A stretch of DNA of 5,127 nucleotides from Deltaproteobacteria bacterium (lineage in GTDB: Bacteria; Desulfobacterota; Desulfarculia; Adiutricales; Adiutricaceae): positions 1 to 5,127 of the forward strand of contig JAITIH010000094.1 in the NCBI GenBank assembly GCA_031279525.1. Direction: 5' to 3'. Positions 1 to 5,126 of the stretch are shown here, piece after piece. The notes below the pieces were generated by a model, which saw only the letters and a list, made by a program, of their open reading frames with translations, ran no database searches and had not been told where the DNA came from. The translations under genes and the position numbers were made by a program. The first letter of the stretch is position 1. Each line of letters opens with the position of its first letter.

Positions 1-906
1 GGGGAGCTTTTCCAGGAGATCGTACGTCTTTTTAAAGTCCGCCTCGCTCTCACCGGGAAACCCCACTAAGACGTCGGTCCCTAGGGCCATGGGCCCTAGG
101 CTTTCGACGAACTGGCCCACCACCCTTTGGTAGTCGTCCCGGCCGTAAGGCCGGCCCATGCGTTTTAAGACCGCGTCGCTCCCGCTCTGGAGGGGGGCGT
201 GGGCGTGCGGGGCCAGCCAGCCGTAGCCAAACGCCTCGCGGGCCAAGGGGAGCTCCATGGGCTCAAGCGAGCTAAGCCGAAGCCGAAAGGCCAGGCCTTT
301 GGGCGCCTCCCGGTGGATCAAGGCCAGAAACTGGCGCAAATCCGTCCCTAAGTCGAGCCCATAGTGGCCCAAGTGGACCCCAGTCAAGACCGCTTCCTTG
401 ACCCCTTGGGCCAAAAGGGCCTTAAAGGCGGCCAAGGCCGCCTGGGGCGGGACCGAGCGGGACGGCCCCCGAGCCAAGGGCACCACGCAATAAGCGCAGC
501 CCCCGGAGCAGCCGTCTTGGACCTTCAATAAGGCCCGGGTTCGGGCTTTGGGCGGCGGCGGGACCGGGCAGCCTTTGACTGGCGTAAGGAAGCTTAAGGC
601 CTCGTCCCTTGGCCCGGCGGCCAGGGCCAGGTCGGCCAAGCCTGGGGCGGTTAAGCTGGCCGGGCTCAACTGGGCCAGGCAGCCGGCGATCGCCAAAAGG
701 GCGAAAGGGTTGTCGCGCCTAAGCCGCCTTAGGAGCCTATAAGCCTCGCTTTCGGCCCGGGCCGTGACCGCGCAGGCGTTTAAGACCACCACGTCACAGC
801 CGCGCGGCTCCCCGACCGCATACCCGAGCTCAATTAGCTTAGCCGTCAACTCCGCCGACTCGGCCTGGTTGACCTTGCAGCCCGTGGTCACTCCCGCCGC
901 TTTCAT
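1..906 (-). CDS. mtaB: tRNA (N6-threonylcarbamoyladenosine(37)-C2)-methylthiotransferase MtaB, 3' end outside window
   Basis: This radical-SAM enzyme adds a methylthio group to C2 of t6A at position 37 of ANN-decoding tRNAs, making ms2t6A, which supports accurate decoding. The window holds 302 codons with no stop; MtaB proteins usually run a little over 400 residues, so the end of the SAM domain and the C-terminal TRAM domain are off the left edge. The N-terminal MTTase domain shows TTGCKVNQ (the MtaB signature; MiaB has YGCQMN, RimO has LGCPKN), with cluster-ligand cysteines C10, C45 and C76. The radical-SAM motif DGCSGGCAYC gives C133, C137 and C140. Further family landmarks are LTGVHLG (near 174), LSSLEPMEL (near 211), PLQSGSD (near 238) and DVLVGFPGE (near 278). 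The ATG is chosen because it sits directly before the conserved first strand; no other upstream start is plausible. It follows the carboxypeptidase stop by 5 bases and has no strong Shine-Dalgarno, so it is probably translated by coupling. Confidence 0.93.
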   Translation of the reverse strand, partial: MKAAGVTTGCKVNQAESAELTAKLIELGYAVGEPRGCDVVVLNACAVTARAESEAYRLLRRLRRDNPFALLAIAGCLAQLSPASLTAPGLADLALAAGPRDEALSFLTPVKGCPVPPPPKARTRALLKVQDGCSGGCAYCVVPLARGPSRSVPPQAALAAFKALLAQGVKEAVLTGVHLGHYGLDLGTDLRQFLALIHREAPKGLAFRLRLSSLEPMELPLAREAFGYGWLAPHAHAPLQSGSDAVLKRMGRPYGRDDYQRVVGQFVESLGPMALGTDVLVGFPGESEADFKKTYDLLEKLP

Positions 907-911
907 GGGTT

Positions 912-2843
912 TTAATTGGCCGGGGCCAGGACCACCTTTCCGGCCAGCTGGCCGTCGCTAAAGACGGCCAGGGCCACGGCCAGGTTGGGCATGGCCACGG
1001 TCTGGGGCAAGGCGGCCGAAAAAGGCCGGCCGCCTAAGGTGAGCTTAGCATTGGTTAAGGGCAAGCCCCCGGCCAATTCCACGGCCTCCACCAAAACCTG
1101 GCTCCCGGCCTTGACCTTAAGGCGCCCGCCCAAGGCCAGCTCGTGAGTCTTTCCGTCGACGGTTAAGGTGACCTTTTTTAGCTTAGGCTCCAAAATCTCC
1201 AGATAAGCCTTAAACAGAAGCTTTTTGCCGTCCTCGGCCCCCAGCTGGTAAGTGGGGATCTGGCGGCCCGGCATGGCGAAGCGGGCGATCATGTCGGAGC
1301 CGACTTTGGCCGTGGTCCCCAAGTCGTCGCCGGTCGTGTCCCCGGGCCGGCCAATAAAGCCTCTAAGATTCATGACCGTCCCGACCGGGAGAGGCTCAGG
1401 GGAGGCGAGGCCGACTAAGCGCACCTTAGAGCCCTGGCCCACGGTCAGCCTTTCATCGGCCTTAAGCTCCACCGGTCGCCCGTCAACCTCTAGGCGAAAG
1501 CCGTAAAAGCTCTCGCTCCCGCCCCCGGGCCGCGAGCTTGGGTCGCTTGAGCTTGGGCCGCCGCCAACTTGGCTGGTCGCCTTTGGCCCCATCGGCGGGC
1601 CGCCGGCCGCCGGGGCCTCGCCCGCGGCCGGCTGGCCGGCGGCTCGCAAGTCCACCCCGGCCCCGGCCTGGGCGGTCAGGGTCGAGTCGGGCCGCTTAAG
1701 CTGGGGGGAGACAGAGCCCGGCGGGAGGAGCCCCACCTGGACCTGGCCAAAGGGGACGTTATCGCGGCGGGCGATAATCTTGGTCTCTTTGTGGATGGCC
1801 AAAGGAAGCCTAATGTCGTTAATGCTTCCGACCCCCACGACGTCGACGGACAAACCTCGGTCGTAATTGGCCCCCACGTGGATGACCTCGACCAGGTCGC
1901 CTGGGTTGACCAATAAGGTCTGGCCGTCGGAGACGGCGACGGGCAGGCGCCCGTTGACCGAGACGATCAGGTAGCTAAGGCTAGGCGGGGCCAGGTTGAC
2001 CCTAGGGCTTTCGGCGATGACCCCGTAAAGCTCCATGAAGGCGTTGACGGCCAGGTTGTGCTGGCGAACCTTCATCTCCAAAGACGGCAGTTGCTTGGAG
2101 GTCTCCAGCCCATAGGCCGGGATGCCTAGCTTAGTTAAGGCGTAGAAGGTGGCCGAGGCCCTTTGTTCTTTGTGTTTAGAGTTTTCGGAGATGGTGTCGT
2201 GATTGGAGAAATGAAATTTGTATTTTTCCTCAGGGATGCGCTTGTTGATGAGCTCCACCGCTTTTCGGGCTTCCTGGCCTAGGTGGAGGACGCGGCCGGT
2301 GGCCGGGTGGGCGTAGACCTCGGCGTCGGCGATGACGCACTGGCCGTAGCGGGAGGGATTGGCCATGTCGCTCTCCCAAACTGGCCGAAAAAAACCCGAC
2401 CCGTCGTGGAGATTCAACAACAAATCGCTTTCGGCCATGAGATTTTTTATGATCTCCACCGTCCCGCGATCGGGGTCGAGCTCTTTTACGCCCGCGAACT
2501 TGCGGTTCATGTCGCCCTCGTCGCCCCGGTCGAAGGCGATGATGGACCGAAAGTTGGCCCTGGGGACGACGATGAGGTTCCCGCGCTGCAAGGATAGATC
2601 GACGTAAAGGTCGGCCGACAGAAACCCGCCCGGCTCGTCGCCTTGGATCCCGCCGATGATCATGATGGTCGGGCCTTCCTGGCGGCCATAAATTTTATAA
2701 ATTTCCAGCTCTTGGGGGGTTCCCTCGAAATAGACGATGTGCTGGCGGTCTTGGCCTAAATTGGCGGCCCAAAGATCCCCAAAAAGGGTCAATAAGCCGA
2801 AAACCAGAAGCGAAAGGGCGAGTCGCCGAAGGGCCAACCCCAT
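912..2843 (-). CDS. Secreted Csd4/Pgp1-like M99 (M14-fold) peptidoglycan carboxypeptidase
   Basis: Predicted periplasmic zinc carboxypeptidase trimming peptidoglycan stem peptides. In Helicobacter Csd4 and Campylobacter Pgp1 this family removes meso-DAP from tripeptides, leaving dipeptides, and is needed for helical shape. A Sec signal peptide is visible (RR, hydrophobic 8-22, cleavage after about A26 or A27). The catalytic domain spans about 30-280. GGIQGDEPGG gives zinc ligands Q67 and E70, NLHDGSG gives H146, DMNRKF gives N113-R114 matching the M14 substrate-carboxylate Asn-Arg pair, and YGLETSK gives catalytic E247. Gln in place of His as first ligand is the known hallmark of Csd4. Beyond it are a beta domain (about 285-375), an Ala/Gly/Pro/Ser linker (378-445) and two more beta segments to the end. 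At 643 residues it is much longer than the roughly 440-residue Helicobacter protein. The ATG is one base after the upstream stop and has a strong GGGGAG site. Substrate choice is inferred from the family. Confidence 0.87.
   Translation of the reverse strand: MGLALRRLALSLLVFGLLTLFGDLWAANLGQDRQHIVYFEGTPQELEIYKIYGRQEGPTIMIIGGIQGDEPGGFLSADLYVDLSLQRGNLIVVPRANFRSIIAFDRGDEGDMNRKFAGVKELDPDRGTVEIIKNLMAESDLLLNLHDGSGFFRPVWESDMANPSRYGQCVIADAEVYAHPATGRVLHLGQEARKAVELINKRIPEEKYKFHFSNHDTISENSKHKEQRASATFYALTKLGIPAYGLETSKQLPSLEMKVRQHNLAVNAFMELYGVIAESPRVNLAPPSLSYLIVSVNGRLPVAVSDGQTLLVNPGDLVEVIHVGANYDRGLSVDVVGVGSINDIRLPLAIHKETKIIARRDNVPFGQVQVGLLPPGSVSPQLKRPDSTLTAQAGAGVDLRAAGQPAAGEAPAAGGPPMGPKATSQVGGGPSSSDPSSRPGGGSESFYGFRLEVDGRPVELKADERLTVGQGSKVRLVGLASPEPLPVGTVMNLRGFIGRPGDTTGDDLGTTAKVGSDMIARFAMPGRQIPTYQLGAEDGKKLLFKAYLEILEPKLKKVTLTVDGKTHELALGGRLKVKAGSQVLVEAVELAGGLPLTNAKLTLGGRPFSAALPQTVAMPNLAVALAVFSDGQLAGKVVLAPAN
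1074..1976 (-). repeat. Three divergent beta-domain repeats in the carboxypeptidase C-terminal half
   Basis: Protein-level repeat within the M99-like gene. Three segments share the pattern V-(N/D)-G-(R/K), then 16 or 17 residues from that Gly to the Gly of L-x-V-x-x-G-(D/S)-x-V. They are residues 290-322 (VNGR at 296-299, G315), 446-480 (VDGR at 453-456, G471) and 556-590 (VDGK at 562-565, G580). The corresponding DNA is 1878-1976, 1404-1508 and 1074-1178. The pattern suggests three copies of a small beta-sandwich or SH3/Ig-like fold, perhaps for binding glycan strands or partner proteins. Csd4 has two accessory beta domains after its catalytic domain, so one here may be extra. The alignment was made by eye. 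Confidence 0.55.
1509..1712 (-). other. Low-complexity Ala/Gly/Pro/Ser linker in the carboxypeptidase
   Basis: Residues 378-445 of the M99-like protein are rich in Ala, Gly, Pro and Ser, with runs such as AAGQPAAGEAPAAGG and SSSDPSSRPGGG. They lack the hydrophobic periodicity of a folded domain. The linker separates the catalytic domain plus first beta segment from the last two beta segments, so it probably works as a flexible tether letting the accessory domains reach into the peptidoglycan layer. Confidence 0.75.
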
Positions 2844-2844
2844 G

Positions 2845-3894
2845 TCAAAGCTCCCCTAGCCGGATCCTTTTGCGCAGGACCAGCTCCCGAGTGTCCTCGT
2901 CCCAAGCCACGATCTCCACGCTTAAGACGGCTCCGCCGGGCGGCGTCGCGACTCGGCCTCGCACCACCTTGGAGGAGACGATGTTGTAACGGGCCCCGGC
3001 CGCGAACCCGGCTTTCGGGTCTTTCGCCGGAAATTCCGGGACAGGAGTTATTTTGACCTGGCCCCGGGCGTCGGCCACCGCGAAGAAGGCCACGCTACGG
3101 CCCCGGGCCCTTTGGCCCGGCTCCTCGGCTTGCTTTAAGATGAAGGAAAACTGCCCGTTGAGGGAAATTTTAAAGTCGTCCACCGCCAGCTGGTCGTTGT
3201 CGTCCGGCTGAGGCGGCCAACTAGCCCAGAGGTCGTTCCAAGCCTCGGTCTCGGGGTTAGAGGCTTGGGTCTGGCCCGAAAGGGCCTGGTCGGAGCCCGC
3301 CGCCGGGTAGCCCGAAAGGTTTCCTTGGCTTAGGCCGGCCGCCACGGCCGAGCCGGCGCCCGGGCCCGTTAGGTTAGCCGTCCCGTTAATCGGGTCAGTA
3401 AGGTTGGCCATCCCGTTAACCGGGTTAGAAAGGTTGGCCGAGCCCGTTAGGTTAGCCGTCCCGTTGGCCAGGCCCGGGTTTTTGGGCTCGGCCTCAGGCG
3501 AGGCCAAAAGCGGGGCCAAGGGCGGCCGGCCCCCGGCCGTCGCCTCGCCGGCGTCGGCCGAGCGAGCCACCGTGTCTAGCTCCTCTAAGAGCCTTCTGGC
3601 TTGGTCCGGGGCGGCCTGGAGGTCTTTTTGGTATTTGTCCAACTCGCTTTGGCGAATCAGGTACTCTAATCGGTCGGAGGCGGAGTCCCGAGCCTTTATG
3701 GCCTCCACCCATAGATAAGCCACCAAGCCTAAAGCCCCTAAGGCGGCCAAGGACAAGCAGCCCATCAGCCACAGAAAGCTGATGGACAGTCGTAGGCGCC
3801 TAGCCTGGCCGTCGGAGCCCAAGACCATGACGTGGAGGTAACGTCCTGGCTCCCGGCGGTTAGGGGTTTTGAGGTTGTTGGTTAGTTCCGACAA
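2845..3894 (-). CDS. Uncharacterised single-pass membrane protein with coiled coil, repeat linker and beta-rich C-terminal domain
   Basis: I do not recognise a named family with certainty. The 349-residue protein has a basic N-terminal tail (about 1-36, with RYLHVMVLGSDGQARRLRL), one membrane helix (about 37-63), and a charged, heptad-like helical stretch (about 64-112, e.g. DRLEYLIRQSELDKYQKDL) likely to form a short coiled coil. A Gly/Ala/Asn/Ser-rich linker (about 113-235) with a sequon-rich repeat follows, then a predicted beta-rich domain (about 238-349, ending LVLRKRIRL). This predicts an inner-membrane protein with most of its mass in the periplasm. The TTG start is chosen because GGAG stands 6 bases upstream; the first in-frame ATG (codon 23) has no such site and would cut the conserved-looking N-tail. 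One base separates its TGA from the carboxypeptidase ATG, so a shared peptidoglycan or cell-shape role is likely. Its layout recalls Helicobacter Csd5 (one TM helix plus a beta C-domain), but I claim no homology. Confidence 0.85.
   Translation of the reverse strand: MSELTNNLKTPNRREPGRYLHVMVLGSDGQARRLRLSISFLWLMGCLSLAALGALGLVAYLWVEAIKARDSASDRLEYLIRQSELDKYQKDLQAAPDQARRLLEELDTVARSADAGEATAGGRPPLAPLLASPEAEPKNPGLANGTANLTGSANLSNPVNGMANLTDPINGTANLTGPGAGSAVAAGLSQGNLSGYPAAGSDQALSGQTQASNPETEAWNDLWASWPPQPDDNDQLAVDDFKISLNGQFSFILKQAEEPGQRARGRSVAFFAVADARGQVKITPVPEFPAKDPKAGFAAGARYNIVSSKVVRGRVATPPGGAVLSVEIVAWDEDTRELVLRKRIRLGEL
2851..2856 (-). promoter_or_regulatory. Strong ribosome binding site of the carboxypeptidase gene
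   Basis: On the minus strand GGGGAG lies 7 bases before the ATG at 2843. It sits inside the last codons of the upstream membrane-protein gene, whose TGA is separated from the ATG by one base. This fixes the start and indicates translational coupling of the two genes. Confidence 0.8.
3313..3465 (-). repeat. Asn-rich repeat linker with seven N-X-S/T sequons
   Basis: Residues 144-194 of the membrane protein contain about four imperfect copies of a unit near 10 residues long, G-x-A-N-L-(S/T)-x-P-(V/I)-N. At DNA level a 24-bp stretch is exactly repeated at 3364-3387 and 3442-3465, with a degenerate copy between them. N-X-S/T sequons occur at N144, N148, N154, N164, N170, N174 and N192, all in the predicted periplasmic linker; I find none elsewhere in the protein. 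Glycosylation is only a possibility; the repeat itself is plain in the sequence. Confidence 0.8.
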
Positions 3895-3900
3895 TAAAAA

Positions 3901-3904
3901 CTCC
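3901..3904 (-). promoter_or_regulatory. Ribosome binding site that fixes the TTG start of the membrane-protein gene
   Basis: On the minus strand CGGAG, with core GGAG, is followed by the 6-base spacer TTTTTA and then TTG at 3894-3892. The good site and spacing favour this TTG over the ATG 22 codons further in. Confidence 0.72.
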
Positions 3905-3936
3905 GCTCGTTAATGGCCGTAGCCACAGGTTTCGCC

Positions 3937-3952
3937 GGGCCGCGCGCGGCCC
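3937..3952. promoter_or_regulatory. 16-bp perfect palindrome upstream of the membrane-protein/carboxypeptidase/mtaB operon
   Basis: The sequence GGGCCGCGCGCGGCCC is its own reverse complement and lies about 42 bases before the TTG start, downstream of the likely terminator hairpin. It could be an operator or an RNA hairpin in the 5' leader. GC-rich DNA makes such palindromes easier by chance, and it consists only of G and C, so function is uncertain. Confidence 0.35.
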
Positions 3953-3962
3953 CTATCGATTA

Positions 3963-3999
3963 AGGGCCGCCAAAAAACCTCTCGCTTTTTGGCGGCCCT
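3963..3999 (-). terminator. Likely intrinsic terminator of the NTF2-domain gene
   Basis: A perfect 14-bp stem (arms 3963-3976 and 3986-3999) encloses a 9-base loop. On the minus strand the arms read AGGGCCGCCAAAAA and TTTTTGGCGGCCCT. The structure lies 81 bases past the stop of the upstream gene and before the next start, as expected of a terminator. The T-run after the stem is poor (TTAATCG) and the strand is not certain, so it may attenuate rather than end transcription, or serve as an mRNA-stabilising hairpin. Confidence 0.6.
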
Positions 4000-4079
4000 C
4001 TTTAGTCCGCCCTTTTAGGGCCTAAGCTGGGCCATGAAGGCCAAAAAGGCCTTTTAGGTCGCCTCGCCTTCTTGCGCCG

Positions 4080-5126
4080 TTAAGGCCGGGGCTGAAAAGT
4101 TTCCTCGACTATCCGCCACTGCCCGTCGAGGTATTGGAAACCTAGCGTCTTTTCGCCCTGGTCTTTGACCGTGTCGCTGGAGTAGTTCTGAATAAAGGTG
4201 GCCTTGGCCTTGGGACCTTGGACCTCGACCTTCAGGTCGGCGGCGGCCACGGCCAGATTTTTGGCCCGGCTCATGATGCGGCCCCGGTATTTTTTAAACC
4301 CGGCCAGGTTAAGCTTCTTTTCCGCGAAATAAAAATTCGGGGCGTAGAAGGAGAAGTAGCCCTCCTGGTCCCTAGCGTTCCAGGCCGCCAGCCAGCCGTT
4401 AACCACTAACCTTAGCTGGTCTTCCGCCGGCCGGTCCAAAGTGGCCTCGACCTCGGCCCCTTGGCCGAGGTCGGCGTCGCTCGCGACTGGGGACGTGGCT
4501 CTCTGGACCTCGGCAAGGCCTATGGCCGCCTCATGGGCCTCGCTGATGGTCCGCGGCGGCCCCTGCCGGCCGAGGACCTCGGCCAGATCCCGCGCGTCCG
4601 CGGCCTGGGCCATTTGAGTCGTTTGGGCCATTTGAGCCATTTGAGCCGCTTGAGCCGCGGCGCCCTGACCCTGAGCGGCGGGGCCATTGGCTCTAGCCTG
4701 GGCCGCTAAACTCGGCCCGCCCGCGCCTCCTGGGGCCGGGGAGCCGGCGGCCGGTGCCGCGTGGATCTTAAGGTCTAGGGCCGTCGACTCAATGGGGGTC
4801 CCGGTGGCCCGGGCGCTTGGGGCGTCGGTTAGATAGACCCCTGGGGCTTGGCCAACGACCTCGTTAAAGGCCACGAGGTTGCCGGGGGCTTTGGGGCTGG
4901 CTTCCTTAGCGGCCACCAAGGGCGGGCCCGCCTCGGCCGGCCGGCCGGGCCTTGGCGGGTCGGCCGCCTCGCTGGCCTCCGGGGCCGCCTCTTCCGAGGC
5001 GGCCTTAGCCGTTTCTTGGCTAGACGCCCCAGCCTCCAGAGCCGCCCGGGCGCTTTCCTCGTTGGCCGCCTCGCTGGCCGAAAGGGGCGCGGGCCTTAAG
5101 GGCGGAGCCAGAGGGGCCAGGGCCCC
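4080..5126 (-). CDS. Low-complexity protein with C-terminal Cds6-like NTF2 domain, 5' end outside window
   Basis: The frame is open from the TAA stop (4080-4082) to the right edge, giving 348 visible residues and no credible start. The only start-like codon, a TTG near 4919, sits inside an Ala/Pro/Glu-rich run that continues unbroken upstream, so the gene is 5'-truncated. Visible residues 1 to about 230 are low complexity, with a Gln-Met-Ala repeat near 160-175. Residues 235-348 form one compact domain (VVNGWLAAWNARDQEGYFSFY, KAKATFIQNYSSD, QWRIVEETF) matching the NTF2/SnoaL-like fold at the C-terminus of Csd6/Cds6-type L,D-transpeptidase-family proteins. NTF2 domains form a hydrophobic pocket and usually bind rather than catalyse here. 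A transpeptidase, TPR or signal-peptide segment probably lies off-window. Proximity to a Csd4-like carboxypeptidase supports a peptidoglycan role, but the catalytic half cannot be seen. Confidence 0.8.
   Translation of the reverse strand, partial: GALAPLAPPLRPAPLSASEAANEESARAALEAGASSQETAKAASEEAAPEASEAADPPRPGRPAEAGPPLVAAKEASPKAPGNLVAFNEVVGQAPGVYLTDAPSARATGTPIESTALDLKIHAAPAAGSPAPGGAGGPSLAAQARANGPAAQGQGAAAQAAQMAQMAQTTQMAQAADARDLAEVLGRQGPPRTISEAHEAAIGLAEVQRATSPVASDADLGQGAEVEATLDRPAEDQLRLVVNGWLAAWNARDQEGYFSFYAPNFYFAEKKLNLAGFKKYRGRIMSRAKNLAVAAADLKVEVQGPKAKATFIQNYSSDTVKDQGEKTLGFQYLDGQWRIVEETFQPRP
4083..4424 (-). other. NTF2/SnoaL-like (Cds6 C-terminal type) domain
   Basis: This is the folded C-terminal part of the truncated gene, about 114 residues. 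It opens with an amphipathic helix (DQLRLVVNGWLAAWNARD) and a short helix with the aromatic cluster YFSFYAPNFYF. The KKYRGRIMSRAKNL segment follows, then strands DLKVEVQGPKAKATFIQNY, EKTLGFQYLDGQWRIVEETF. The order helix, aromatic helix, curved sheet, with a final GQWRI strand, is typical of NTF2-like proteins. The assignment is by pattern recognition. Confidence 0.75.
4609..4653 (-). repeat. In-frame 9-bp tandem repeat encoding Gln-Met-Ala units
   Basis: Five consecutive 9-bp units occur, read on the plus strand as GCCATTTGA, GTCGTTTGG, GCCATTTGA, GCCATTTGA and GCCGCTTGA. Three are identical and two are variants. On the coding strand they give Gln-(Met/Ala/Thr)-(Ala/Thr) triplets. Because the unit is a multiple of three, copy changes would only lengthen or shorten the linker. 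Confidence 0.75.
4962..5079 (-). repeat. Direct repeat in the Ala/Ser/Glu-rich region
   Basis: A 16-bp stretch (GGCCGCCTCGCTGGCC) occurs identically at 4962-4977 and 5064-5079, encoding an Ala-Ser-Glu-Ala-Ala type run in the same frame. It marks the low-complexity region as having grown by local duplication and supports the frame being coding through to the right edge. Confidence 0.6.

Larger units (their letters stand above)
3895..4079. other. Intergenic region between the NTF2-domain gene and the three-gene operon
   Basis: This 185-bp stretch contains no credible gene. Besides the main hairpin and the palindrome it holds a small 6-bp-stem hairpin (4037-4053, AAGGCC around a five-base loop) and two copies of CCTTTTAGG at 4011-4019 and 4050-4058. 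The first copy lies in a small inverted repeat, GCCC-TTTTA-GGGC (4009-4021). I could not find a convincing sigma-70 promoter for the downstream operon, although this is where one would be expected. Confidence 0.6.

Noticed and set aside
80..100. Inverted repeat CCTAGGGCC-ATG-GGCCCTAGG
   Set aside because: It lies inside mtaB, where the protein reads LGPMALG with repeated Leu-Gly codons; the symmetry is explained by coding and is unlikely to be a site.
548..961. Plus-strand open frames opposite mtaB
   Set aside because: They lie antisense to a clearly conserved radical-SAM gene and encode Arg/Ala/Ser-rich sequence with no recognisable domain; they result from high GC on the complementary strand.
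1569..1916. 115-residue plus-strand open frame opposite the carboxypeptidase
   Set aside because: It is antisense to the linker and beta region of the M99-like gene, its composition is Gly/Arg-rich, and no plausible fold is visible.
3364..3465. CRISPR-like spaced repeats
   Set aside because: The repeated 24-mer occurs only twice with a degenerate copy between, is in frame with a coding region, and has no unique spacers.
3494..3772. 92-residue minus-strand open frame overlapping the membrane-protein gene in another frame
   Set aside because: Its sequence is Arg/Gly/Pro-rich and it lies wholly inside the membrane-protein gene, whose frame has a clear TM helix, coiled coil and ribosome site.
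3895..4036. Sigma-54 or sigma-70 promoter for the three-gene operon
   Set aside because: The only TGG-N10-GC match on the minus strand (within TGGCCCAGCTTAGGC) lacks the rest of the sigma-54 consensus, and no paired -35/-10 boxes of acceptable quality were found.
4917..4919. TTG as the start of the NTF2-domain gene
   Set aside because: The frame stays open for 69 more codons to the window edge with the same Ala/Pro/Glu-rich composition, and no ribosome site precedes this TTG, so the true start is outside the window.
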